Shown: positions 25,495 to 34,311 of the stretch, piece by piece
Layout of the letters: every line of letters starts with the position of its first letter
Numbering within the stretch: position 1 is the stretch's first letter
Assembly (NCBI RefSeq): GCF_018617385.1
Contig: NZ_JACSKA010000001.1
Span: 806,001 to 870,000 of the forward strand
Length of the DNA: 64,000 nt
Origin: Exiguobacterium sp018617385
GTDB taxonomy: Bacteria > Bacillota > Bacilli > Exiguobacteriales > Exiguobacteriaceae
Direction of reading: 5' to 3'
The notes under the pieces: model-generated
What the model saw: the letters and a program-made list of their open reading frames with translations, nothing else
The model's database searches: none
Told to the model about the DNA's origin: nothing
Made by a program: the position numbers and the translations under genes

Positions 25495-26457
25495 CTGAAA
25501 AAAGTACTCGGTATTCTATGTGTAAGTTCAGCACTTCTATTAGCAGCATGTAGTGAGGATGAAAAAACGTCTGAGCCTGATGTTTCAATCGAAACGATAA
25601 AAATAAACGAAGAGAATGAATTGACAATCGTTCCGCTTTACACCCAATACCAACAATATTTGAATGCATCCCTTGAAACAACCGATGCGGAGGAGAACAA
25701 ACAGAACTTCAAAAAGTATGTATTAGATTACATAGGGGAGGTCGGACAGGAAGAAAAGATTGATACATCCCTCATCAAAACAAATTTTTTATTAAATCCG
25801 ACTCCTCATAAGCAACAATTGCTGAAGCAACTGGATACGTTAATCAATCAGCATGACGAGATTAAAGAGATTATTGCATCGACATACGCAGATTCAAATC
25901 AAATTCTCCCTAAAAAGAAGGGTATGGTGTTTGTTGCCCCTTACAATCCTGAATTCTTCTACGATAGTGAAGCGTTGGAAGGTGTGGCCGGCCAAGCCTA
26001 TAATGATACCTTCATCTTGTTTCTCGATACAGATTTTGACAAAGGTGTGCTAGCCCATTCGACGGCTCATGAGTATCATCATCTGATTCTTTATGATCAA
26101 CCTGAGTTCCGTCTTAATACAATTCTTGATTCTGTCATCATTGAAGGGAAAGCCGATACGTTTGCCGACCGCATTGTCAAAGGGGTAATTCCACCATGGT
26201 ATGCACCAATCGATGATGCGACCATGGAACATATCGCGAGCCGAGTGAATGATTATGAAACGTCCCACACCGATTTTGTAGTCGGTAATTATCAAAAAGA
26301 TATGCCACGTTGGAGTAACTATATTCTAGGGAGGGATGTGCTCCATGACTATTTGACGGCGCACCCAGAGCTGTCGATTCCCGAATGGACGTTCAAAGAA
26401 GGTCATGAAATTTTAGAAGGATACAAATATCGAGATGTGATGGAATTGGAAAATTAA
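25495..26457 (+). CDS. Lipoprotein, DUF2268 putative Zn-dependent protease (YjaZ-like)
   Basis: A 320-residue protein with a lipoprotein signal peptide (KKVLGILCVSSALLLAAC, lipobox Cys about residue 19), so it is anchored outside the membrane. AHSTAHEYHHLILYD gives the HExxH zinc motif (HEYHH, about residue 196), and EGKADTFADRI supplies a downstream Glu, as in DUF2268 proteins. The best start is CTG 25495, because GGAGG stands 8 bases upstream and the signal peptide then begins at once; ATG 25480 and TTG 25468 lie over or before that ribosome site. Base composition is more AT-rich than its neighbours, suggesting later acquisition. Confidence 0.8.
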   Translation: MKKVLGILCVSSALLLAACSEDEKTSEPDVSIETIKINEENELTIVPLYTQYQQYLNASLETTDAEENKQNFKKYVLDYIGEVGQEEKIDTSLIKTNFLLNPTPHKQQLLKQLDTLINQHDEIKEIIASTYADSNQILPKKKGMVFVAPYNPEFFYDSEALEGVAGQAYNDTFILFLDTDFDKGVLAHSTAHEYHHLILYDQPEFRLNTILDSVIIEGKADTFADRIVKGVIPPWYAPIDDATMEHIASRVNDYETSHTDFVVGNYQKDMPRWSNYILGRDVLHDYLTAHPELSIPEWTFKEGHEILEGYKYRDVMELEN

Positions 26458-26473
26458 GTCGAAAAGGATGTGA

Positions 26474-26513
26474 AAAAGGCTTGGTCCTGAATGAGACAGG
26501 ATCAAGCCTTTTG
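26474..26513. terminator. Terminator shared by the DUF2268 gene and convergent ytfP
   Basis: AAAGGCTTGGTCCTG / CAGGATCAAGCCTTT stem with T or A tracts on both sides. Confidence 0.85.
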
Positions 26514-26562
26514 ATTGTTAGTGATCATAATAGTACGCAGCCAATACGTTAGACCGAACCTT

Positions 26563-27828
26563 TTACCGCTCTGTCGCCAGTTCAGCTGCGTGCGATCCGG
26601 CACAATGTCCCGTTGTGAAGGCGGCCGTGATGTTGTAGCCACCTGTGTATCCATGAATGTCGAGTACTTCACCTGCAAAGAAGAGACCTGGTGCTTTCTT
26701 TGACATCATCGTCTGTGGTGCAACTTCTTTAACCGAAACGCCGCCACCTGTGACGAACGCTTTATCAAAGTCGAGTGTCCCTACGGCGTGCATCTCGAAC
26801 ATTTTCAAACGTGTTGCGAAATCAATGACGGATTGCTTTTTCAACTGACTCGCATCTTCTTCTCCAAATGCGAGTTCTTCGAGCAATAAGTCAAGAAGTC
26901 GCTCAGGGATGTAACCTTTCCATACATTTTTAACGGCACGCTTCGGTTGGCTCTGTACTTGGTTCCACAGTTCCTGAACGAGCGCATCTCGTGACGTGTC
27001 CGGGAAGAAGTCGAGTGACAAGAGGACGACTTGTTCTTTGCTGCGTTTCCGTTCTTTGATCGTATATTGACTGCAACGGAGTGCGATTGGACCAGAGATC
27101 CCGAAATGGGTAAAGATCATGTCGCCTTGGTGCGTCTTGATGGCCTTTCCTTTTTTGCCGTGTACCGTCAATGCGACGTCCCGTAACGATAATCCTTGAA
27201 GTTGTTTCGTTCCGATGAACGAATCGTTCAATTTGATGGGCACCTCTGTCGGGAAGAGTTCCGTGATGGTATGTCCGGCCTTCTCTGCCCATGGATAGCC
27301 GTCCCCGGTCGAACCGGTGTGCGGGACAGACTGACCGCCGACCGCGACGACGCAAGCTTTTGCCTCGAGCATCTCACCGTCCATCAACTCGACCGCATGA
27401 AACTCGTTTTCTTCATTAAAATGTAGCGTTTTGACTTCAGCCTTTTTTCGAATCTCGACGCCGAGGTCTTCAATTGCCCGAAGCAACGTGTTGACCACAT
27501 CCTGTGCCTTATCCGTCACAGGGAACATGCGCCCATTGTCTTCCTCTTTCAGCGGAATCCCGAATCCAGTGAAGAGGTCGATAATCGATTGATTGTCGAA
27601 CTGAGCAAGGGCGCTGTATAAGAAACGACCGTTCCCTGGGATGAACTGAATCAATTCATCGATTGGCTTTCGGTTCGTGACGTTACAACGTCCTCCACCT
27701 GAAATGGCCAATTTCCGACCAAGTTTTGAACCTTTATCAATCAGCAAGGTCGAAGCGCCACTTTTTGCCGCTGCATACGTTGCCATGAGCCCGCTCGGCC
27801 CTCCACCGATGACGATGACATCTTTCAT
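26563..27828 (-). CDS. ytfP: FAD-dependent oxidoreductase, YtfP (HI0933/BaiN family)
   Basis: A 421-residue flavoprotein. The N-terminal dinucleotide motif VIGGGPSGLMATYAAAKSG is followed by GRKLAISGGGRCNVTN, the signature of the HI0933-like family. GGQSVPHTGSTGDGY, and C-terminal TGGGVSVKEV and DIHGYTGGYN segments complete the FAD fold. The reaction is unknown. ATG 27828 has GAGGAG 7 bases upstream; a GTG-like start further up is less likely. It is divergent from murJ, as ytfP is near ytgP in B. subtilis. Confidence 0.9.
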   Translation of the reverse strand: MKDVIVIGGGPSGLMATYAAAKSGASTLLIDKGSKLGRKLAISGGGRCNVTNRKPIDELIQFIPGNGRFLYSALAQFDNQSIIDLFTGFGIPLKEEDNGRMFPVTDKAQDVVNTLLRAIEDLGVEIRKKAEVKTLHFNEENEFHAVELMDGEMLEAKACVVAVGGQSVPHTGSTGDGYPWAEKAGHTITELFPTEVPIKLNDSFIGTKQLQGLSLRDVALTVHGKKGKAIKTHQGDMIFTHFGISGPIALRCSQYTIKERKRSKEQVVLLSLDFFPDTSRDALVQELWNQVQSQPKRAVKNVWKGYIPERLLDLLLEELAFGEEDASQLKKQSVIDFATRLKMFEMHAVGTLDFDKAFVTGGGVSVKEVAPQTMMSKKAPGLFFAGEVLDIHGYTGGYNITAAFTTGHCAGSHAAELATER

Positions 27829-27971
27829 AGGGTATCTCCTCATTTCTTCATCTATATGATTAGTAAAATTATCGTAACTTTATTATCCGTAACAGTAAGA
27901 GTATAATGAGAAGCGGTTGTTTTGTAAAACCGAATTCATTGAAATCGTTGATTTATAGATGGAGGTACCTC

Positions 27972-29669
27972 ATGTCATCAAGCGCCAAACAAGATTCTGG
28001 AAGAGCCTCCTTCGTCAAAGGAACGCTTCTTTTATCAGCGGGAAACTTGATTTCCCGAATGTTAGGACTACTGTATACCTTTCCTTTCCAAGCGATGGTC
28101 GGGATTGCCGGAGTGACGTTATATCAAGCAGCATATACGTATTATGCGATCATGATCTCCATTTCGACGGCAGGGATTCCCGTTGCCGTTTCGAAATTTA
28201 TCGCAAAATATAATGCACTAGGAGAATACGGGACAAGTCAACGACTGTTCCGACAAGGGATGAAGCTGATGCTTGCGACCGGTGTCGTCGCTTTTTTATT
28301 ACTCTTTTTTGCGGCACCATGGTTATCCGAACTGATGGTCCGAAACTCAGAGAACAATCAGCAATACATTGACTCGCTCACCCTCGTGACACGAAGCGTC
28401 AGTTTTGCCTTACTGCTCATCCCGGCGATGAGTATGGTACGAGGTTATTTCCAGGGACATCAAGACATGGCACCGACGGCAATCTCACAAGTGGTCGAAC
28501 AGATTGTACGCATCCTGTTCCTCCTCAGTGGAACGATGCTCGTCTTGTTCGTCTTTGCGGATTCAAACTTCATTCAACCGATTGCCAATGCCCTCGGAGG
28601 GACGCAATCTGTTGAAACGACTGAATTGAACGGGTTGAAAGTCATTGCCGTCACGATTGCGACGTTCAGTGCGTTCATCGGAGCAATCGGTAGTTTCGCC
28701 GTGCTCATCATGTATTGGAAACGTCGAAAGGACATTCATCGTCAGACAGAGAATCCGGCGGGCACACCGGTCCGCTCGATGAAATCGTTGTTGCTCGAAT
28801 TGCTTAGCTATTCGATTCCAATCGTGATGGTCGGGGTATCGACCCCTCTCTATCAATTGATTGATCAGTTGACGATGGTTAATACGTTGCTCAGTACGGG
28901 TGCGACCGTTTCTGAAGCAACGTCGGCGTATGGCTTTTTGACCGGGAACGCCCATAAAATTGTGTTGATTCCAGTCTCTGTCGCGGCGAGTGTATCGATG
29001 GCGACGATCCCGCTTGTGACTCGTTCGTTCACGACGGGGGACATGCAAAAAGTTCGAAATCAAGTAAACCATATTTTCCAAGTCTCGTTCTTCGTAACGA
29101 TTCCTGCGGTCATTGGTCTCGTAGCACTTGCGGAGCCATTGTTTGGCACCTTGTTCCCGGGTGACCGTGAAGGATGGGTATACTTGTTCCACTACGCACC
29201 AAGTGCCTTCTTCTTGGCGTATTATTCGGTCGCGGCTGCGATCCTCCAAGGGATCAACCGTCAGTACTTCACCATCTTTGCCACATCGATGGGACTGTTG
29301 ACGAAACTTGCATTGAACGTACCACTCGTCTATTGGCTCGGCGGAATCGGAGCCGGGTACGCGACCATCGTTGGATACATCGTGGCCATTATTCTCATGG
29401 TATGGATGATTCAACGAACGCTCCACTTCCCGTATAAGCAACTGCTTCGTCGCACCATCTTGATGTTCTTGATGGGTGGGGCGATGTTCGCTGCCGTCTT
29501 CCTCTCTCTTCTCGTTACAATGAATGATGAGGCGAGTTGGGGGAACGACATTTTTGCGACAATCGTGGGAGTGACAATCGGCGTTCTCGTATATGGATAC
29601 CTCGGGTGGCGGAGCCATCTCGCAGGGAAATTACTAGGGAAACGCTTTGAATATCGGAGGAAAATGTAA
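27972..29669 (+). CDS. murJ: Lipid II flippase MurJ (YtgP), MOP superfamily
   Basis: A 565-residue membrane protein with about 14 hydrophobic segments and the MVF/polysaccharide-exporter start KGTLLLSAGNLISRMLGLLYTFPF. It would move lipid II across the membrane for peptidoglycan synthesis. It resembles B. subtilis YtgP (MurJ). The ATG at 27972 follows GATGGAGG. Its stop overlaps the pseudouridine synthase start by one base, so the two are one operon. Confidence 0.9.
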   Translation: MSSSAKQDSGRASFVKGTLLLSAGNLISRMLGLLYTFPFQAMVGIAGVTLYQAAYTYYAIMISISTAGIPVAVSKFIAKYNALGEYGTSQRLFRQGMKLMLATGVVAFLLLFFAAPWLSELMVRNSENNQQYIDSLTLVTRSVSFALLLIPAMSMVRGYFQGHQDMAPTAISQVVEQIVRILFLLSGTMLVLFVFADSNFIQPIANALGGTQSVETTELNGLKVIAVTIATFSAFIGAIGSFAVLIMYWKRRKDIHRQTENPAGTPVRSMKSLLLELLSYSIPIVMVGVSTPLYQLIDQLTMVNTLLSTGATVSEATSAYGFLTGNAHKIVLIPVSVAASVSMATIPLVTRSFTTGDMQKVRNQVNHIFQVSFFVTIPAVIGLVALAEPLFGTLFPGDREGWVYLFHYAPSAFFLAYYSVAAAILQGINRQYFTIFATSMGLLTKLALNVPLVYWLGGIGAGYATIVGYIVAIILMVWMIQRTLHFPYKQLLRRTILMFLMGGAMFAAVFLSLLVTMNDEASWGNDIFATIVGVTIGVLVYGYLGWRSHLAGKLLGKRFEYRRKM

Positions 29670-30382
29670 TGCGGATTGATAAGTTGTTAGCGAACATGGG
29701 ATATGGTTCACGGAAAGACGTGAAAATCCTATTGAAACAAGGGGCGGTGCGAGTCGATGAGGCACTTGTAAAAGATGCGAAACGGCACGTCGACCCATCA
29801 TCAGAGAAAGTCACGGTGTTCGGGGAAGTGGTCGAGTATCGTCCGTACATTTATTTCATGATGAATAAGCCGGAAGGTGTGATCAGCGCGACGGAAGATC
29901 AAGTCGAGACGACGGTCATCGACTTGATTGATTCTGAGTATACCCATTATGACCTCTTCCCGGTCGGTCGTCTCGATAAGGATACGACGGGACTGCTCCT
30001 CATCACAAACGATGGCGCATTCAATCATGCGCTCATGTCACCTCGCAAGCACGTCGACAAAGTATATATCGCCGAGGTCGACGGAGAGATGACAGTAGAG
30101 GATATCAAGACGTTCGCGAATGGGGTTGAATTAGAGGATGGATATACGACGAAGCCGGCCCGTCTTGAAATACTGAGCAAGAGCGGACGTCGGTCGGTCA
30201 TTCGCCTCACATTGTCTGAGGGGAAATATCACCAAGTGAAACGAATGGTCGCGGCGGTCGGCAAACATGTCGAACGATTGGAGCGTGTTCAAATCGGGGA
30301 GCTAGAACTCGATGAGACGCTTGAGCTCGGGGCATATCGTGAGTTGACGGAAGAAGAAGTTCAACTGTTTCTTCAATCATAA
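29669..30382 (+). CDS. rsuA: 16S rRNA pseudouridine synthase, RsuA family (YtzG-like)
   Basis: A 237-residue enzyme that isomerises a uridine in 16S rRNA (U516 in E. coli). An N-terminal S4 RNA-binding domain (MRIDKLLANMGYGSRKDV) precedes the RsuA catalytic domain, with FMMNKPEGVISA and the key VGRLDKDTTGLLLITNDG motif, whose Asp (about residue 105) is the nucleophile. KYHQVKRMVAAVG is the conserved C-terminal motif. It is coupled to murJ through TAATG. Confidence 0.93.
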   Translation: MRIDKLLANMGYGSRKDVKILLKQGAVRVDEALVKDAKRHVDPSSEKVTVFGEVVEYRPYIYFMMNKPEGVISATEDQVETTVIDLIDSEYTHYDLFPVGRLDKDTTGLLLITNDGAFNHALMSPRKHVDKVYIAEVDGEMTVEDIKTFANGVELEDGYTTKPARLEILSKSGRRSVIRLTLSEGKYHQVKRMVAAVGKHVERLERVQIGELELDETLELGAYRELTEEEVQLFLQS

Positions 30383-30390
30383 GAAGATGA

Positions 30391-30425
30391 GAGAATCTGT
30401 CTGATGGGACGGATTCTCTTTTTGT
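30391..30425 (+). terminator. Terminator after rsuA
   Basis: AGAGAATC ... GATTCTCT stem followed by five T. Confidence 0.85.
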
Positions 30426-30446
30426 ATAAAAAGCTCTGATTTTCGA

Positions 30447-31073
30447 TTATATCTTTTTGAAAATGGCATCAAAATCATCACGCCAAGAGTCAACCAACCA
30501 GTCGTTATATCTGTGATACAAAGGAACAAGTGGTTCAACTTCATTTGAACTTATGATACAACCTCGATCATCGTACATATGAAACACGATGTTCTTTTCG
30601 GTGCTAATAAAGTAAACAGCTTGTCCAATTGAAGGTTCTCTTCCTTGCTCATAATTTCCTATACCTCTAAGGATCTTCTCGTAAGAGATTGACTTAATCT
30701 GCGAGGATACAAATTTCGCTTTATATTCATGTTTGATTTCTATAATTCCCCCTGTTATTTCGTCAATATCTTCATTTAATTCAAATAACGTTTCTTCTTC
30801 AATCTGTTGTTTCATGAATAAGCCATACAAATATTCGGGAGTGGTATTCCCGAACATGATGTCCTCTGTTTCGTTCCAATCCTTGATAAAGATATAGATG
30901 TAATCATCAGATTGAAACACTTCCTCGAACAATGTAGTCACTCTGTTTACAACTTGCTCTATTCTCTCATCCGTTCCGTTTTTATACGGTTCGCCAAGTT
31001 CGAATCTTAGATGGACATCTCCAGATAGGTTTGGGAAATTGTCCTCTATGTACTTCATTATTTCTTCTTTCAC
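30447..31073 (-). CDS. DUF3885 domain-containing protein
   Basis: A 208-residue protein with the DUF3885 features: an N-terminal LRFELGEPYKNGTDERIEQVVNRVTTLFEEVF segment and a C-terminal FHMYDDRGCIISS ... LYHRYNDWLVDSWRDDFD segment. Its function is unknown; similar proteins turn up in accessory and toxin-immunity-like settings. Composition is clearly more AT-rich than neighbouring core genes. GTG 31073 follows GAGGTGAT. It sits with a small DeoR-type regulator in an insertion between rsuA and pepV. Confidence 0.8.
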   Translation of the reverse strand: MKEEIMKYIEDNFPNLSGDVHLRFELGEPYKNGTDERIEQVVNRVTTLFEEVFQSDDYIYIFIKDWNETEDIMFGNTTPEYLYGLFMKQQIEEETLFELNEDIDEITGGIIEIKHEYKAKFVSSQIKSISYEKILRGIGNYEQGREPSIGQAVYFISTEKNIVFHMYDDRGCIISSNEVEPLVPLYHRYNDWLVDSWRDDFDAIFKKI

Positions 31074-31130
31074 ATCATCACCTCATCTTAAACAATTGAT
31101 ACAATCTAAAACCACAGAACCTTCTTTCAT

Positions 31131-31160
31131 AAAAAAGAGACCTGAAAGCCAGGTCTCTTG
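31131..31160 (-). terminator. Minus-strand terminator after the DeoR-type gene
   Basis: AAGAGACCTG / CAGGTCTCTT stem, followed by six T on the minus strand. Confidence 0.9.
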
Positions 31161-31176
31161 AATATACATATACAAT

Positions 31177-31398
31177 TCAATTTGCCGTCTTGAGTGAACG
31201 TTTTGATGAAGTCCACGTGCCACGGCTAGGGCTCTCCACAAGGTTATTGTACTCAAGTACGTTCAAATCACGTTGCACAGTGCGTGACGTGATGCCGAAC
31301 TCTTCTACTAGTTCTGAAGTGGTAACGGATTCCCTTTCATTGATGAACAAATAAATGGACTTGATGCGCGTTAACATCCGATCTGTTGAGCCTTTCAT
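31177..31398 (-). CDS. Small DeoR-type HTH regulator
   Basis: A 73-residue protein that is essentially one winged helix-turn-helix: INERESVTTSELVEEFGITSRTVQRDLNVLE (about 19-49) is the DeoR DNA-binding pattern, and the C-terminus ends in a basic stretch. No sugar-phosphate sensing domain follows, so it is a DNA-binding domain only, perhaps controlling itself or the DUF3885 gene. ATG 31398 has GGGAGG 7 bases upstream. Its own promoter (31492-31519) and terminator bracket it. The AT-rich composition fits an accessory island. Confidence 0.8.
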   Translation of the reverse strand: MKGSTDRMLTRIKSIYLFINERESVTTSELVEEFGITSRTVQRDLNVLEYNNLVESPSRGTWTSSKRSLKTAN

Positions 31399-31491
31399 TG
31401 GATAACCTCCCAATGTGTAGAATAATGACAAACCATACCTACAGACGACAAAATGAAATATAAAATTGTTATTTTCTAAAATTACACCTTT

Positions 31492-31519
31492 AGTATACCG
31501 CTCTTGAGCAAAAATGCAA
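31492..31519 (-). promoter_or_regulatory. Promoter of the DeoR-type gene
   Basis: Minus strand: TTGCAT (31519-31514), 16-bp spacer, TATACT (31497-31492), about 95 bp upstream of the start codon. The remaining intergenic region to 31706 (AT-rich) also carries a TATACT near 31665, a possible -10 for pepV. Confidence 0.6.
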
Positions 31520-31706
31520 GTGGAAAGCACGAACAATCTGTTTGTAAAGATTTGATTATGAACGTAAATATCGAATGAAGATTATTTTTTTACATCGAAA
31601 AGAAGCTTAAACACGAACGAAAAAAACTTTTCTAAATGAATGTTCGTCTTTCATACATTTGGATATACTAGTAAGGGAGAGAACATTCGCAAAAGGGGAG
31701 ATGAAC

Positions 31707-33095
31707 ATGAATTGGAGACAGGAAGTCGACAATCGTAAAGATGCATTTTTAGAAGATTTGAAAGGATTACTTCAAATCCCTAGCGTGCTCGATGAATCGA
31801 AAGCGGCACCGAACATGCCGTTTGGTCCTGAGGTTCGTCAGGCGCTTGACTACATGTTTGAAATCGGTGAGCGAGATGGATTCAAAACAAAGGACGTCGG
31901 CGGTTACGCGGGACATTTGGAATACGGGGACGGTGAGGAAATCGTCGGCATTCTATGTCACCTTGACGTCGTCCCAGCAGGCGATGGCTGGACATATGGC
32001 GCATTCAATCCGACCATCACGACTGACGGGAAAATTGTGGCGCGTGGGAGTAACGATGATAAAGGTCCGTCTATGGCAGCATACTACGGATTACGAATCG
32101 TCAAAGAGCTCGGCTTACCACTTTCAAAACGCGTCCGTTTGATTGCAGGTTGCGATGAGGAGAGCGAATGGCGCTGTGTCCGTGAGTATTTCAAACAAGA
32201 ACAAATGCCGACATACGGATTTGCGCCAGATGCGGATTTCCCGATCATCAATGCTGAAAAAGGATTGTATGACGGTGTGTTGACTCAATTACCGATTCAA
32301 CGTGTACCAGGCTCGGCCTACCATCTCGTGTCATTTACGAGCGGGGAGCGTCCGAATATGGTGCCGGACTTCGCGAAAGCCGAATTGAAGACGGATGAGG
32401 TACTCGAGGAAAAGTTCGAGGCCTATCTTGAAAAATATGAAGCGGACGGAACGTGTGAATACGATCGTGGCACATATACGTTCACGATGAAAGGTAAAGC
32501 GGCGCACGCGATGGAACCGGATAACGGGATCAATGCTGCGTACGTGCTGGCTGGGTTCCTGTTGTACCTTCCTCTCGACATTCAAGGGGAACGCTACATT
32601 GAACTCGTTCGTCACGTGTTTGCAGACTCACGTGGAATTTCTCTTGGGATTGAAGCGAGCGATGAGACGGGCGACTTGACGATCAATGGCGGCGTGTTCC
32701 GATACAATGAGGAAGAACGAACAGCAACGGTCAACATTCGTTACCCGTATACGGCCAAATTCGAAGAACGTTTACAAAACCTACGTGAAATCGCGTTGTC
32801 ATTTGGCTTCGAGTTGAAGACCCGTCAACATATGCCGCCTCATCACGTGGCAGAAGATCACCCACTCGTGAAGACGCTAGCAGGCGTATACGAGCGTCAA
32901 ACGGGAGAGCACGCGAACTTGATGGCCATCGGAGGCGGTACGTATGCACGTTCACTCGAAGCAGGTGTCGCGTTCGGCGCATTGTTCCCAGGAGCTAAAG
33001 ATGTGGCGCATCAGGTCGATGAATATATGGAGATAGAAGATTTATTACGTGCTGCAGCAATCTATGCTGAGGCCATTTACGAGCTCGCTAAATAA
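31707..33095 (+). CDS. pepV: Dipeptidase PepV (M20 family)
   Basis: A 462-residue cytoplasmic zinc dipeptidase. Metal-binding motifs are present: HLDVVPAGDGW (about 88), SNDDKGP (about 118, bridging Asp) and the GCDEESEW catalytic/metal Glu pair (about 152). The C-terminal HHVAEDHPLV and GGGTYARSL stretch matches PepV/YtjP. It hydrolyses dipeptides and some longer peptides with a free amino end. I chose ATG 31707, with GGGGAG 6 bases upstream. It is followed by an MFS gene 59 bases later, with a weak hairpin between. Confidence 0.93.
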   Translation: MNWRQEVDNRKDAFLEDLKGLLQIPSVLDESKAAPNMPFGPEVRQALDYMFEIGERDGFKTKDVGGYAGHLEYGDGEEIVGILCHLDVVPAGDGWTYGAFNPTITTDGKIVARGSNDDKGPSMAAYYGLRIVKELGLPLSKRVRLIAGCDEESEWRCVREYFKQEQMPTYGFAPDADFPIINAEKGLYDGVLTQLPIQRVPGSAYHLVSFTSGERPNMVPDFAKAELKTDEVLEEKFEAYLEKYEADGTCEYDRGTYTFTMKGKAAHAMEPDNGINAAYVLAGFLLYLPLDIQGERYIELVRHVFADSRGISLGIEASDETGDLTINGGVFRYNEEERTATVNIRYPYTAKFEERLQNLREIALSFGFELKTRQHMPPHHVAEDHPLVKTLAGVYERQTGEHANLMAIGGGTYARSLEAGVAFGALFPGAKDVAHQVDEYMEIEDLLRAAAIYAEAIYELAK

Positions 33096-33154
33096 GAAAC
33101 AAGGAGAGCTGGCTGGTATAGTCGGCTCTCTGTCCTTTAGGAAGGAAGTTATCA

Positions 33155-34306
33155 TTGGATTCGCAAAAGAGATTGTTTCAGTCTGTGTACGTCGCGATTT
33201 TCTTCGCGCAAGGGGCGTTGATCCCTTATATGACCTTATATTTTTCACAAACTAAGTTTGGACTGACTCCGAGCCAAGTCGGGATTATCGTGGCCATCTT
33301 ACCGATTCTATCCATCGGCGTGCAACCACTATGGGGGATGTTGACCGACCGGACGGGAAGAGTCCGGGCCTGGCTGATTTTGGCGATGCTGAGCGCGGCG
33401 CTGATTTCTCTCACGTTTTTAGTGGCGACCTCATACGTTTGGATTGTCGTACTCATGGTGATTTGGTCCGTTTTCCAATGTGCTCACATCCCTCTAGTGG
33501 ATATGATGACACTCGACTATACGACACGGTCGAAAGTCGATTACGGTGCGATTCGCCTCTATGGCTCAGCAGGATTCGCAATTGCAGTCTTTGTGATGGG
33601 ACGAATTTCGGATAGCACGTGGGGACTAGCTAGTACGTTCGTATTGAGTGCGATTTTACTGTTCCTTGGCAGCGTATTTGTTCGAATGATTCCAGAGAAA
33701 AGTTCGACTCGCGATGTGACGTTGGCATCTCTCTCGTGGACGGCTGTTTGGAACAAACACTTTGTGTTCTTCTTATGTGGGGGGATGCTCGTCTTCGGAC
33801 CGATTTATGCGAATAACTATTATTTTGGTCTGTACGTGACGAATAGTGGTGGTTCGACGACGCTCGTCGGAACATTATTCCTCGTGGCAGTGTTATTCGA
33901 AATCCCGTTTATGAAAGTGGCTTCTCAGCTTATGGAACGCTACGGAAGCGTCAGCGTTCTTGTTGGGGCCGCCATCATCTCGGCAGTTCGGAACGGGGTG
34001 CTTGCGTTAGAACCACCGATTTGGGTCGTATGGCTTCTCGCAATCGCACAAGGTCTCGTCGTCGGTCTCTTGATTCCCGTCGCGCTTCAATTCGTCCGGA
34101 CGCTCGTCGATCGACAAGTTTCCTCGACGGCCATCGGGGTATATATGGCATTAACGTCTGGGCTCGCGACAGCTGGATTTAATATGCTCAGTGGTAAAAT
34201 CATTGAACTTGACGATATTTTAGGAGTGTTTTGGATGTATACCATCGTCACAGCAATTGGAGCATTGATTTGGATTGGAATGTCACGTCGCACGTTGAAA
34301 GGATGA
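33155..34306 (+). CDS. MFS transporter (MFS_1-like/LacY-type)
   Basis: A 383-residue membrane protein with about 12 hydrophobic helices. PLWGMLTDRTGRVRAWL (about 58-74) is the MFS loop 2-3 signature, and GALIPYMTLYF with SKVDYGAIRLYGSAGFA (about 127-144) resembles the LacY-like / 3-phenylpropionate transporter group. The substrate is unknown. The start TTG 33155 follows AGGAAGGAAG. It starts an operon with thpR, a NERD gene and pullulanase, all close or overlapping. Confidence 0.82.
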   Translation: MDSQKRLFQSVYVAIFFAQGALIPYMTLYFSQTKFGLTPSQVGIIVAILPILSIGVQPLWGMLTDRTGRVRAWLILAMLSAALISLTFLVATSYVWIVVLMVIWSVFQCAHIPLVDMMTLDYTTRSKVDYGAIRLYGSAGFAIAVFVMGRISDSTWGLASTFVLSAILLFLGSVFVRMIPEKSSTRDVTLASLSWTAVWNKHFVFFLCGGMLVFGPIYANNYYFGLYVTNSGGSTTLVGTLFLVAVLFEIPFMKVASQLMERYGSVSVLVGAAIISAVRNGVLALEPPIWVVWLLAIAQGLVVGLLIPVALQFVRTLVDRQVSSTAIGVYMALTSGLATAGFNMLSGKIIELDDILGVFWMYTIVTAIGALIWIGMSRRTLKG

Positions 34307-34311
34307 ATGAG

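Noticed and set aside
28563..29618. 351-codon minus-strand ORF inside murJ
   Set aside because: Antisense shadow of a membrane protein gene; Arg/His-rich without a family.
33104..33141. Terminator between pepV and the MFS gene
   Set aside because: GAGAGC/GGCTCTC stem exists but is followed by GTCCTTT, not a proper T tract.
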